Below, in pieces: positions 52,262 through 62,904 of a DNA stretch of 64,000 nt. The position numbers and the translations under genes are program-made. Under the pieces are notes generated by a model. That model made no database searches, had not been told where the DNA came from, and worked only from the letters and a program-made list of their open reading frames with translations. The DNA comes from Phytophthora quininea (Eukaryota; Oomycota; Peronosporomycetes; Peronosporales; Peronosporaceae), in the NCBI GenBank assembly GCA_011947345.1, contig JAAVTG010000653.1, forward strand, positions 24,625 through 88,624, given 5' to 3'. The number at the start of each line of letters is the position of its first letter. Positions within the stretch are counted from its first letter, which is position 1.

Positions 52262-54736
52262 ATGGACGCAAGCTCGAAGTCTCAGCAACAGCAGCATCGC
52301 TGGCTTTGTGCTGCTTGAGTCGACCACCTCGAATTCTGGCAACCCTTTGACGGCAAAGATCTGGGGACTGCAAATCCTCCAACTGCGAGTGCGCAGCTTC
52401 GTGTCGACGTGCGTTGGGTCCGGCTACTCGTTGTGACGGTGGCTGCGACTGCTGCAATGACGACTCTACTGTTACTGTGTGACGGCGCTGGCGTCCGCCT
52501 TGGCACGGTATCCGGTAACCAAAGCCACGGGAGTTTAAAGGCGCAAAGTGACAATTACAACTCTGCGTCTGGTGCGATCGTGGCCGCGGTCTTGGCCCGA
52601 CAGAGATCGCTTTGTCGATGTTGTCGGCGGTGGTGTGTCTGAGCTTCATTGCCGAGATTGACGCTGCAGATCGGAGTGCATTCGCACATTGCGGCGGCCC
52701 TGCTCAGCGCTGCTGCGACCTTTTTGGTAACCAACGGACTTAGTTCTCTCAATGTCCAATTGATTCCTGGAGATGTGAGCGTCGCGATCACATTGGCAGA
52801 TCTGACCTTGGTAAAAATGATCGACTCCCAGCCAGAACCGGCGTGGAACGGGTCGCTACTTACGACGTGGAACGAATCGTTTGCTGAAAGCCAACCAGAA
52901 AATCCGGTGCTTAACACGATTCTCCGCACGCATTTCATGGATCGAGATGTCAGCAGTGGAGAAGATGTGGGACCTCTGCCTTGGTTTGGCTTTGGATCGC
53001 GCTCGTGGCACGAAAACACCTTGACGGCAGCACAGAGTCCGAATGGATCGCAGGAGTTTTCCTTGGATGCCACGTCCATGGCAGTCTTGCCACCTGATAG
53101 CGAATTGCCCATGAGTGTCGAAACGCGACCTACCTCATCATAGCAGCTTCGTTTGCACTGCCATGGCTGATGAAAGTACCTGGTAGCTACGAGGAGAGCA
53201 CACGCGATGGGCTAGTCGAATTCAATGATTTACCGTACCTGTGGAACAGAACCTTGGCCATGGAGTTGTTCTCCATCGCTCTTGACGCAAAGGGTTTGAA
53301 GGATGCGAACGTTAGCGGAACAATTCCAGCGGTCGACTTAATTGGAATCTCCTCGACAGATTTTATCGCTACCTCGACTCCGCTGCTGTACGAAATGCTG
53401 AATTCGTCGCCCAACGTCTCAATTGACAATGTCAATTGGCTTACCAGAACATTGACTTGAGCGACTCGGTCTCGTTCAAAGCAATGACTCTCGACATTCC
53501 GACGACTGACTAAAGACTGATGGGGATTTGTTCGAGTACAGTGTTTATTGCGCCACCGACGGTTGCGTTATGCCGCCGTCATACTCGGATAAAACTCTAG
53601 ATGCTGGATTCGAGCACATCCAGCCATTTGTGTACTCCAGTGGAATTTGCGACGACAATGAACTTCTAGTAAAGTACACCGATGGCGAGTTCTTTAGTTA
53701 CTCAGGGTCCAATGTATCCACCACGTGCGCTCAGCGGTCGAATTCGTCGATACTATCAGTTGGAGTGGGCAAGAAAATTGTTGGAGACACGTTGGACTTC
53801 AATACGACTACATATACAAAGATCCAGGCGAATGGGGTGCATTTAGTTTATTCAGTGGCATTTGGAATACTGTCGTGGAAAATTGAAGATCTGGACACCA
53901 CGTATAACGCCGCGTGCAAGGCTGCTTCTGGTTGCCGCGGTGCTCGATTCTATGCCACTCAGCCTGAAAAAAGCGATGTGTTACTGGCCCAATTAGCCAG
54001 TCTACCGCTGAATGACCTCGATATTTTCTCAATTGACTATTACTTGAACCAATTCTGGAATACTGAAGTCGCGTGGAAGCAGCTTATCGTGCAGTTGCAA
54101 CTCGACGATAAAGCGAGTGAGCTCTTGCTACCTCGTCGGTTCAAGAAGGTCACATCTACCGCATGGAAGGTCCTGCGCAATAATTCTGGAAACTTCACCA
54201 TAACCAAGTATTACGATAGTCTGCTCAAAACCGTGGAGAAGAACCACCTGTACGCCGAAGAGAGTTTGCAAATGACGTACACTGCTGGGCTGTTTTTCCT
54301 CTTCCGCGATGCCGTGCTACATCAACGCCAAGACAACTCATCGTCCGTACTGGATTTCGCAGGGAACTCGCAGCGCTTTCATGTCCAAGCGTCAATTCCT
54401 CGACGCAACGTCGTCGTCTCTCTGTTCGGAGTCGCGTTGGTGATAGCGGGGGCTGTCGGGATTGCACTTTTACAGAAGGGGACGTCAAACGCGATCGAGC
54501 ACGCGGTGGACGTCGAAGTGGTGGCAGAAGCCATGTTCAACAAGGCCAAGTACCCTCCAGCGTTCCTCTCCATGGCACTGAGAGAGGTTCTTGCCACTGC
54601 ATCCCCAGCAGAGCAGGAGGTTCTTCTTGACAAGTTGCGCGTGCAGCGCATCGAGCTGGTAACCAACGAAGAAGAGCAAAACGGCGACCTCGTGTCGACG
54701 CTGACAATCAACTCATCGCTAGGGCATGCTGCATAA
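52262..54736 (+). CDS. Large glycosylated membrane protein of unknown function (several frame breaks)
   Basis: A frame from the ATG at 52262 (MDASSKSQQQQHRW) leads through a TGA at 52316 to a membrane helix (VVTVAATAAMTTLLLL), then long extracellular-type sequence with many NxS/T sites (NGS, NES, NRT, NVS, NSS, NTT, NNS). Near the end is a second helix (VVVSLFGVALVIAGAVGIALLQ) and a cytoplasmic tail with EEEQNGD. The parts are joined only across apparent one-base losses near 53125-53135, 53450 and 53507-53510 and a more doubtful one near 52600-52640. The final frame alone is 402 codons. The topology suggests a cell-surface protein with most of its mass outside. I do not recognise the family. 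Confidence 0.55.
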
Positions 54737-54874
54737 TGCTAATTCATTTCAACCTGCATCGAAAGCGATAACGAAAGTTGAAGTTGATGAAACCAAATAT
54801 TTTGATTCGCTGAGATTTTAAACCAATCACGTCCGAGAACCCACTCACTAATAATTATGCCTATCATAGCCATC

Positions 54875-56339
54875 TCATGAATCCTGTAGCCATTCGTGCT
54901 GCAACAATTGACTTGCCGTGGGGCGCGACTCAGGCGAGATGTCGAGCATGTTCTGCACAAACCTCTTTGCCGCAGGGGAGACATTCTGCCACTGCGGCTG
55001 ATTGTACCAAACTGCTCCCAAATTGATGAGTTTGAACAGTTCCTGGTCATTGCGAGCCTCGTCAAACGGCACAATGCCACTCAACATCATGTAGGCCATG
55101 ATGCCAGTGCTCCAAATGTCTGCGGGGTGCCATGCAGTCGCCCAGCCACCAATTCAGGACTCAAATACTGTGGAGTGCCGCACATGGTCTGCAGTCGGCG
55201 GTTGGCGAGCTGCAGCTCCTCCGACAGACCAAAGTCCGCGAGTTTGGCCGTCACGTTGCCGTCCGCGTCCTCTGCCAGTAAAATATTCTCAGGCTTGACG
55301 TCTCGGTGCACTTGACCCATCGAATGGCAGTACTCCAAAGCAGACAAAGTCTGCTTTAGCAATTGCTTAGCAAGCTGCTCGGGAATGACCTTTTTCTCAT
55401 CAATTAATTCCCGCAGACTGCCGCGGTTGCAGTAGTCCAGCACCAGCAGATACTTGCCGTCTTCATTGTAAAAGCCGTGGTGCGAGATGATGTTGGGGTG
55501 GGTGAGGCGGTTAAGAGCGCCGACCTCAGCGATCAAGACTTCACAACCTTCTTGAGTCATGGCGTCGTCCACGATCGACTTGATGGCAAACGTCTCCCCG
55601 TCTCCTTGTGCGTAGCTTTATAAACCGTCGAGAACTTGCCCGACCCAAGCTCCCGCTCGACGTCGTAGGTGTCTTTAAAGTCCTCTTCGACCTCTTCTTC
55701 CTCGTGCAGAGCGTCCTCCATCTCATGCACCGCCTTGGAAGCAGCTACCGCATGATTACTGACCGTACTGACAAACCGATGGATCGGTCCTTCACTGGGA
55801 ATGAACCACTCGGTCAAGTTCTCGTCCACTTCGACCGACTTGTCAATACCGGCGATCCGCATGACCTTCTCCAGGTCTTGGTCACTGACATGGGAACCTC
55901 TGACTGTAGCCCAACTACTAGGAGGTAGGACGCCTTTAGGCAGGCCGTTCCGCTCGAGATAGTTCTGCGGCATCATGCGGATCACTTTGGCGCCAGGACA
56001 GAGCAGCTGTTCGACCTGTTGGGCTGGCAGGTCGCCCATGAGACTCACATAGAGCGTCTGGCTGTTGGTGGGCTGTTGAGCCAACGCCTCTTTGGCGTTG
56101 GTGCCTAGAAACACCAGGTCGCAGTCCGCCAGCACGTCCTGATTGGCGGTGGTCTTGAAGCCTAACCGGTCGAACACTCGACGTCGCTCCTCGAGCGGAT
56201 CGGACGCCAGCAAAGTCGACACCAGTCGCTGCTTCTTGTAGCTGAATTTGCGTTGCGGCGAGATGTTCTTGATCAGGTCGCGAGCGATGCGTTCGGCCAA
56301 GCGGCCCGAGCCGATGAAGCCCACGCTGACGACGGGCAT
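54875..56339 (-). CDS. Pyrroline-5-carboxylate-reductase-like domain fused to a Ser/Thr protein kinase (two apparent base losses)
   Basis: From the ATG at 56339, residues 1-220 form a P5C-reductase-like domain (VGFIGSGRLAE at 6-16, a Rossmann dinucleotide motif; later DLVFLGTNAKEAL, KVIRMMPQNYLERNG). It is followed by an acidic linker (EEEEVEED) and a kinase domain whose glycine loop GSGKFSTV lies at 232-239. Then come AIKSI, HRDVKPENILL, DFGLSEE, CGTPQYLSPE and a C-lobe resembling calcium/calmodulin-type kinases. All catalytic kinase motifs are present. Two breaks, at the C4 run 55596-55599 and the G4 run 55124-55127, each need one base. The kinase motifs read smoothly across both, so I consider the gene probably whole. 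What links an NAD(P)-binding domain to a kinase is unknown; redox-state sensing is a guess. Confidence 0.8.
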
Positions 56340-56371
56340 GGGAAACTAACTGCTGGTTGCGCTGGACTCGG

Positions 56372-56386
56372 CCAAATCGAAAGTGA
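56372..56386 (-). promoter_or_regulatory. Inr/FPR start site of the fusion kinase
   Basis: Minus strand TCACTTTCGATTTGG closely fits TCAYTTYNCAWTTT, about 30-45 bases before the ATG. Confidence 0.55.
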
Positions 56387-57120
56387 ACGCACTTGAGCAC
56401 GCCGGTTAATAGTGCGGGGCATAGAAGAGGGCGGTAGAAGCGCCAAAATGCGACGGAGGGAACCGAAAAAGTATCTGCTGCTTGGATGGCCATCGGCCAC
56501 TGCAATAACACTCGAGAGCTGCTAAAGCCCAGTGCTGGTAACGGAGACCGATTCCAAGCTGCGAGCAGGTGGCGAGCTGTCCCCAGTGTATTGGGGGACG
56601 AGCTCTCGAGGATGTTTGTTGCCGTGGGGTTGACTTCCTGGTCGCCCGTCAGGTTCGAAATGAACGGGGTTAACCTTGCTTGTTTAGATGCCGACGTAGA
56701 TTAGATGCTGGTCGAGCGAGCGTACATTTTTGACAGGCGAGTTTGTATGGAGGGGCAAGGCACGTCGTGCCTCCATACGAATTCGCCTTCCGCCAACAGT
56801 GCCAACTTGGATTTGGCCAGCTACCGCCCAGCTCACATACAATTCCCAAATGGTGCTTGGCATGCTCACGATTGGTCGCCGCCGGCGATGACGCGCATCG
56901 CACTTAACCGAGTAGAAGGGTTAAATAGCGTGACGAGACAAGGGGAAAGCAGGCTCAAGGTCGACGAGGACGATTCCCCAGCTGCGGGTGGCTACACCGA
57001 CACCTGCAGCATCCTCTGCACACGCGGCTCGAGCTGCCTGGCAGCCCAGCATGGGCCAAAGTCATCGACGCAGCGATCGGATTCCGTTTTTCGGTGCGCG
57101 TTTCTCTGAGACTTGAGCCG
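56387..57120. other. Gene-free stretch with one hairpin
   Basis: Short frames on both strands show no family resemblance. A perfect-looking hairpin is listed separately. No RNA gene or transposon terminus was recognised. Confidence 0.4.
56736..56787. repeat. Hairpin of about 18-base arms
   Basis: GGCGAGTTTGTATGGAGG on the left pairs with CCTCCATACGAATTCGCC on the right with two mismatches around a 16-base centre that is itself partly self-complementary (GGCA..GTGCC). It may be the middle of a small foldback transposon. Flanking duplications were not found. Confidence 0.5.
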
Positions 57121-57840
57121 AAACTCAAGCACAGAAATGGACCCCGTCGTGTCGGCGGTGGTCCTCCACGTCGATTGCAATGGCCCGAGTCTGCCATGTC
57201 TTGCTGCCTTCCCGACTACAAGACGGACGTCGCCTTCCTCGTCGGGAGAATCTCGGGCAAAGTGTCTGGTTGAAGGTGGAGCAGCTTCAAGGAGAGTGAA
57301 TTTGTGCTGTATTGGTAAACGAGGCTATCTAAGCAGAACTGCTGCATCGACAGCTTCAACGCGTTGCAGGGGATGAGCTTGGCCACCAAGCAGCAAGTCC
57401 AACAAGGTTGGGATTTGACTTGCCCTCCGACGGAATAGCTCAAGCCTGCTGTATTTCCTACGGACGAGAGTGCGTGTCGGCAACTGGTTGCGTTGGAAGC
57501 GCAGAATCGGACGAGCTGATGAAACTAGTAGCAAGAGTCCGTCGTGTACCACCCAAAATGGCCGAAGGGTGAACGTTTGCAGCTATGGATGGAGTAGCTG
57601 GTTAAAAGTTCGCTTCACAAGATTTCAGCGGACAAGTTTGGAAGCCAATGGGTTGGAAGGTTTCACGTGGAGAATCAAAGTGCTGCGATGGCTTCGTGCG
57701 AAGACGACTGCGGCTTGTTCACTTGCAATTTCCTGGGAGCAGATTATTATCCTGCAGTGCAGCTCGGTCGTCCTGGACGAGCATTCGCTGCAAAATCATT
57801 ATTTTTGAGTCGGCATATGGATTTCGTTATGCCGAAGTAA
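57121..57840 (+). pseudogene. Decayed coding sequence of unknown family
   Basis: One frame keeps protein-like composition for about 240 codons but is broken by scattered stops (near 57283, 57319, 57436, 57508-57525, 57592). Readable pieces are DYKTDVAFLVGRISGKVSG, CIDSFNALQGMSLATKQQVQQ, VVYHPKWPKGERLQLW and MASCEDDCGLFTCNFLGAD. That stops occur without frame changes suggests ageing by point mutation. I recognise no family; a transposon-derived or bZIP/START-type gene cannot be excluded. Confidence 0.35.
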
Positions 57841-58533
57841 ATAACCCAGCAGCCACCAACACTGAACGGAGCCGCAAAATCAAATTCTGCTACCTGAGAA
57901 TAATTCTACTTGGCCTCCGCACAACATTGTCTGGTTTGGCTGCCACTTTCCGAGTCCTGGCAAAGAAATTTAGCTACTGTCGGAATCATTTCACCCAAGA
58001 GCTGGAAATCTTAAGGCGCCTTGGCAGCCGTGGGGAGTTTGTGTTGCAAAGAAGGACAAAATCTCTTTGAACAGGACGTTCCAGTGCACGACTTTGTGGA
58101 CACTAGCCGGAAGGCAGCGATCGCTACTAAAGACTTGTGTTCTTGTGGAGGACTTTATCGGGAGTCTGGGTGGAGACCCGGATGTACGGAAGAAGACGCT
58201 TGTCATTTCAACAGCGGTTGCTTTGATATGGAAACGTTGATTCTATAGCTTCCCATTATTATTTACGGGCGACGGGGTCGAGTAATTTTAATCTCTCGGA
58301 GCTGAGTCTGAACCTGACGAGCGATTTTGAAAACGATTCGCAGCGTGGGGAAGCGACAGATATTTTGCACGCTCCGGCTTGCTCCACAGCGCCAAAATAT
58401 GGCTCTTTCAAATCAGAGTTCAAGGGTCGTGAAGCTTGCTCTTTGTTGTCGTTAGTCTCGCCTGTTCATGCGTCATCCATTTTGATCTCACTTCAGTGCA
58501 CGAAAGAGATCACCTGGCTTGGCCCTATCGACT
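57841..58533. other. Gene-free stretch
   Basis: Possibly the tail of the preceding decayed frame (to ~58070). Otherwise only short frames without resemblance to known families. Confidence 0.35.
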
Positions 58534-59046
58534 ATGCGCTTTGGCAATGGGATAACAGCGGTCTTCGCAAGTGTGCTCGCTTGTGGCGATACTTTTATTA
58601 CCGCGACAAGCGACGGCAATCTCAATATTCCAGCGACAACTGCACCGGACAAGCCATATTCGTTTGACAAGATGGATGCGAGTGATCCCTCTGGAGCTGA
58701 CAAAGAACGATTTGCGAGCACAATGTACTGTATACCCCATTCATTGCTAGAAGGTAACCGTGTCTGTAGTCATCTCTGTCTAGATGCGGCGACAAGCCAT
58801 GACGAAACCGTATTCATGATCCCAACTGCTTTCATCGTTCCTGAAACTTTTCGTATGTCGGCTTTCAAGCGTCCTAGGAAAAACAGCATAAACTCTAAAG
58901 CGAACGAATTAGCTTGCACCCAGCGAAATGCACTGCCAAACCACAGGTGTATCCGGCAGTCGCTTTCGCCGAGTTCCAGCGATCGCGACAGTCCTGACTT
59001 CTCGTTGTTGCTGTACATCCGAGCGAGTCGCCATGAGCCTCTTTAG
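58534..59046 (+). pseudogene. Possible secreted or RxLR-type relic
   Basis: The ATG at 58534 starts MRFGNGITAVFASVLACGD, a credible signal peptide, followed by a Ser/Thr/Asp-rich region and DKERF where similar Phytophthora effectors carry a DKxRxLR motif. No RxLR is present and the downstream sequence looks non-coding, overlapping an ankyrin relic on the other strand. I read it as the N-terminal stump of an effector gene. The resemblance is from memory and weak. Confidence 0.35.
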
Positions 59047-59280
59047 CATGGATATTTGATCGCCAACAAACAACTCGGGGTTTTTGTTCACACAGCACAT
59101 GGCAAAAGGAACCATCGCGAACCCGGGCACGTGAAAGTTTCGACCGGCGGCAACCGTTGTGCATCCTTTCGGACGATGTCGATGTAGCCACTTGACAACA
59201 TCCTTCCTACTCAACGAGATATCGACACAATGCTGAAATTCAAGTACGTCCAGATGATCATAACATTCATCTCTGTGAAA
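58895..59280 (-). pseudogene. Ankyrin-like repeat relic
   Basis: YDHLDVLEFQHCVDISLSRKDVVKWLH followed by RHRPKGCTTVA preserves one and a half repeats of the 28-residue family, then the frame loses similarity. No start or neighbouring repeat remains. Confidence 0.5.
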
Positions 59281-59461
59281 GTTTCAACTTAGGTTCGAGA
59301 AAAAGTTTTGATACCCAGATTCGTCATTTTCACACGTGCCATGGACGGTCTTCAATATATTGTGGGGCCAACCAATCTTCCACTTCGATTGAAAATCGAT
59401 TGGTTTGTTCCACATGAGAGCAAAAGTTGATTCTAGTAGCTATGATTCATAAGGTTTCCGT

Positions 59462-60556
59462 TCAAGTCGTTCGTTTGGACCTCAGAAATTCCTGAAGGTA
59501 CTTGTAGTTCTGGTGCTTGATGAGCTTTGACCCACCCAAGTCATCCTTGATCCCGAGAGAGTACCTTACAAAAGATTCCGACTTGCCCGTCTCCACCCAC
59601 ACCTTGACCTTTGCTGAAATTTCGTCCGCTGAGGCATCCTTGGTGACAGCGTTGCGAACACGGAATCCAAAGCTTTGGGCATTCTCGACAAAATCGTCCG
59701 CTTTCTCGACGTACATTTTGTACGTAGTGAGCAGTCCCGAAGCCTCTCGATCAGTTGCCGTCATGGAGTCGAAACCTAACTTGGTCCAGACAGAATAAGT
59801 CGACAGATGTTGCTTCCAATACCCACCCACTCGGTAAGCATCCGCTGAGTTAGCGTAGTTGTTATACCAGTTCTTCATGATGACTCGCTCGTGTCCACTC
59901 ATAGACCTGTATCCGATCTTGACGAAAACTTGTTCCTTGCTCAGCATTTGCATGGCCCACGTCTGTAGCTGGCTGTTCACAAAGTTATGGTGGGATCTAT
60001 AGCTCCGGGTCTGCATGAGATCGTCCACAGCGCCTTCGATCTTATCCAGCCCCAGTTTCTTCCAAACATCGTCCGCAGTTGCTTGAGCTTTCACCCAAAC
60101 AGGGGTTTGCTGCTCGATAAACTGCTCGTAGTACTTGAAATTCGGGCTGTTGGCCATCCCCGAGTCGACAACTTTGTCGAGCTCCAATATGGTCTTCACA
60201 TTCTCTGGGGTCAGTTGCTTCTTGGACCACGACGGAACTTGAGCAGTCACGAACTTGTCGTACGTGTTGTAGCCTTTCGCCCGCGTGAAGGCAATGTTGT
60301 CCAAGTTCTCCAGTCCTAATATTTTCTTGACATCGTCCACTGACTTCCCACTCGACGTCCACAGCTTCACTTTGGCCGACGTCTTTAGCGACGAGACGCT
60401 GGAGATTCCTCTCTCTTCATCAGCGATAGCAAAACTCGGAGTCGTCTTCCGTTGATGTCTCTGGGGAGATATTTTTCTTGCTATGTTGGCTTCTGCTGCA
60501 TTTCCGCTGATCAAGACACCCACCACCGCCATGAACAGGAAACGGTACAAGCCCAT
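59462..60556 (-). CDS. Candidate RxLR-type effector with about six WY/LWY units, intact
   Basis: 364 residues from the ATG at 60556. A signal peptide covers residues 1-24; RHQR at 33-36 replaces a strict RxLR, and a full DEER is at 46-49. From residue 63, about six units of roughly 50 residues each follow, each with a Trp (KLWTSSGKSVDDVKKIL, PSWSKKQLTPENV, PVWVKAQATADDV, TWAMQMLSKEQV, YWKQHLSTYSV, KVWVETGKSESFV) and a Tyr-rich end (NFKYYEQFI, NYKYLQEFL). This tandem architecture resembles effectors such as P. sojae PSR2. It is paralogous to the frameshifted effector at 50.8-52.0 kb. No lesion is seen. Delivery to plant cells is inferred from the class; the target is unknown. Confidence 0.85.
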   Translation of the reverse strand: MGLYRFLFMAVVGVLISGNAAEANIARKISPQRHQRKTTPSFAIADEERGISSVSSLKTSAKVKLWTSSGKSVDDVKKILGLENLDNIAFTRAKGYNTYDKFVTAQVPSWSKKQLTPENVKTILELDKVVDSGMANSPNFKYYEQFIEQQTPVWVKAQATADDVWKKLGLDKIEGAVDDLMQTRSYRSHHNFVNSQLQTWAMQMLSKEQVFVKIGYRSMSGHERVIMKNWYNNYANSADAYRVGGYWKQHLSTYSVWTKLGFDSMTATDREASGLLTTYKMYVEKADDFVENAQSFGFRVRNAVTKDASADEISAKVKVWVETGKSESFVRYSLGIKDDLGGSKLIKHQNYKYLQEFLRSKRTT

Positions 60557-60879
60557 GGCTTCTGCAGTTTGTGGTCAGTTGACGACTGAAAACTCATTTT
60601 GGGGGATCATGAGCTCCGGATGTCCGAGCTTTTGACTGGAATCGCTGGTAGAGCATTTTTCCATATGGAAATTGATCGCGCGTTAGTATCTTTGGGATGG
60701 GATCAATTGTTGCATCAGCGGGAATGACGAGACTCCGCGGCCGTGGACAATGTCTTCTGCACTCTTCGTTGTTAGTGAACACAAAGCTCATGTCCGCCAA
60801 AGCTTGTCATTCACAGCGCGAAGTCGTGCACGAAAGCTCAAACATCGTGGTCGATACACCACGTACAGCATTGTCTTGA
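60557..60879. other. Effector promoter region and flank
   Basis: No gene. The minus strand carries TTTTCAGTCGTCAACTG about 30-45 bases above the effector ATG, a weak start-site candidate. The right edge abuts the inverted Helitron end. Confidence 0.4.
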
Positions 60880-61104
60880 CTAGCCGAGCGCCGCCGCTAC
60901 GCGGCGGTGGGTTATGGTTGGATGCAGCTGTACCGCCCGCCTCCGCTACGCTCCGGCGGGATGATGTAGCTTTTCGCACGAATTACTAAGTAGTTTAATC
61001 TAAAACTACAGGCTTAAAAATGTTTTATAAAATACATGAAAATTGCCAAGTGCCATTTGTCCAACATAAAGCCAGGTTCTAGTTCGCAGTGGCAAGCTAC
61101 TACA
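60880..61104 (-). mobile_element. Helitron 3'-terminal fragment, inverted
   Basis: Read on the minus strand it is a close copy of the last 225 bases of the Helitron to the right: a GC-rich palindrome, then the terminal hairpin CCGCCGC-TAC-GCGGCGG form at 60891-60907, seven bases, CTAG at 60880-60883 and a T beyond it. This fits the Helitron 3' end rule (hairpin, CTRR, target T). Its inner edge touches the 5' end of the neighbouring element without a gap. Confidence 0.75.
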
Positions 61105-61420
61105 TCTTAGACAACTACAAGAGACTTGCTGTCTGTCCGTTTGTCTGTCGGTCCGTCGCCGAGTTTCGATGGACAAGATCCGGCGCTGCCATTGGCTGCC
61201 GAGCGCCAGCGACGGCGGCGCCCATTCGCGGAAAAGAGTTTCGGCCAATCGCTGCCGAGCGGAGCGAAGGCGGCCCGAGAAGGTGGACCACACCAATTCG
61301 TACTTTACTGGAATAGTAGGGTGGTCCACACCAAGTAGGGTGGTCCACACCAAACGTACTTAATGAAGAGGTCGATAGTAGTCCCCCTCCTCCCCTCAAC
61401 CAACACCAAAGCCAAACGCG

Positions 61421-61681
61421 ATGGAGCGTGGGAACGTTACCTGCGCTCGCTGCTCTGCCGAGGTGACGCGTGCGCCGCTCGACCTCGACAGCCTCGGCCA
61501 CCAATGCCTCCGCTGCGTTTGCTGCGAGGAGCTCCTCGAGTGGCATGCCTTCGAGAGGCCACGCGCCAGGAGCGCATCGCGGCGGTGTCGGGCGTGCGAC
61601 GGCCAGCGCAGCTTCTGGCACAGCACCGCCGCCGAGCAGTCGCTGCCACGGTTGGACCGGCGGCAGGAGACCATGGCCTAG
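61421..61681 (+). CDS. Small zinc-ribbon-like protein within the Helitron
   Basis: 86 codons from an ATG (MERGNVTCARC). CxxC at residues 8-11 pairs with later CLRCVCC and CRAC, a pattern typical of zinc-binding folds, with basic residues between. The same region in the second Helitron copy hits a TGA after 13 codons. It may be an accessory DNA- or nucleic-acid-binding protein of the element, or an N-terminal exon of its replicase. No family was recognised. Confidence 0.4.
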   Translation: MERGNVTCARCSAEVTRAPLDLDSLGHQCLRCVCCEELLEWHAFERPRARSASRRCRACDGQRSFWHSTAAEQSLPRLDRRQETMA

Positions 61682-61954
61682 GTGGCGGTCACCATCGGCC
61701 CGCCGCTGCCGCCGCCACTACCACCTCGCGAAGCTCGCCACCGTCGTCGACGCCGCCGAGTCCGCCAGCGACAGACCGCGCGTCGCTGTCGCTACCATCA
61801 GGCGTAGCCTATTGGCTGTAAATAACCAACATCAATACACGCATTTTCAATTGGGTTAAATTTGTGTTATATTGCGTATTGATAAAAACGAAGGTAAAAC
61901 GGGCAACAGCGTAACGTTCGGATAGGACCGTGATGACGATCGTGGTCGTTCCAG

Positions 61955-62880
61955 GTGATAGTCGTCCGTTGGCCCGCCCGCGCGAAGCCAAACGACGAGG
62001 ATATCATCTCTTTCTCTGATTTTGTGCTTGCCGTTGGAGAGGGTCGACACGAAAAACGTGCGGATCTTGGCAATGACTACATCAAGATTCCAGCTGATAT
62101 GCTGATCCCGAATCCTCCTGTAGAAGACGACGAGGACGAGGAAATAGCTCCAGGGGCAATACCAAGGGTATGACCCGCATCATTGACGCAATGTATGCCG
62201 ACGTTACCAATCCAGAGGTTGCAACGGATGAATATTTTGCCAGTCGGACGATTTTGACGACTACGAACGAGACGGTACGGAGAATCAACGAGGCAGTCGC
62301 AGCTCGACTTCCGGAGACAGCGCGCGAGTATTTGTCGGTGGACTCGGTGGAGGATGATGACGGAACGTTTTTCGAGCAGGAGTTCCTCCACTCGGTGAAC
62401 ATGAACGGGATTCCACCTCACAGACTATTGCTCAAGAGGGTATCCCCATCATGATGATGAGAAATCTGAACCCGGATCTTGGACTGTGCAATGGGACGCG
62501 TCTGCGAATCGTCGACTTGGAGGACCACGTCATCAGAGCAACAATTATGACTGGAGAACGAACAGGCCAAGAAGTACTCACCCCGAGAATTATGTTCGTG
62601 AGCGACGACGACAACTCCGATTTCCCCTTCCGGCTACGACGAAAGCAGTTCCCGTGCAACCAGCATTCGCCATGACGATTAACAAGGCCCAAGGTCAGAC
62701 GGTGTTAAACTTGGGGCTGTACTTGGCTTCCCGTGCTTTTCGCATGGCCAGTTGTATGTGGCGTTGTCTCGCGTGACGTCCCGAAGCAAGTTCAAGGCAT
62801 TGATTGAGTATCCAGAGTTCGTAGACCCGGACGGAGGAGTGTACACGAGAAACATCGTGTACACGCAGATTTTCGATTAG
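61955..62880 (+). pseudogene. Helitron PIF1-like helicase, C-terminal part, frameshifted
   Basis: Successive frames read FSDFVLAVGEGRHE, RTILTTTNETVRRINE, DLGLCNGTRLRIV, PAFAMTINKAQGQT and LYVALSRVTS, the late helicase motifs of Helitron-type PIF1 helicases in the correct order, ending at a TAG at 62878. At least four frame changes break it, and the Walker A and Rep portions are missing. Orientation agrees with the 3' end at 63129. The protein unwound DNA during rolling-circle transposition; this copy is dead. Confidence 0.8.
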
Positions 62881-62904
62881 GAGTCGAGGTGCATTTCTAG
62901 GCTA

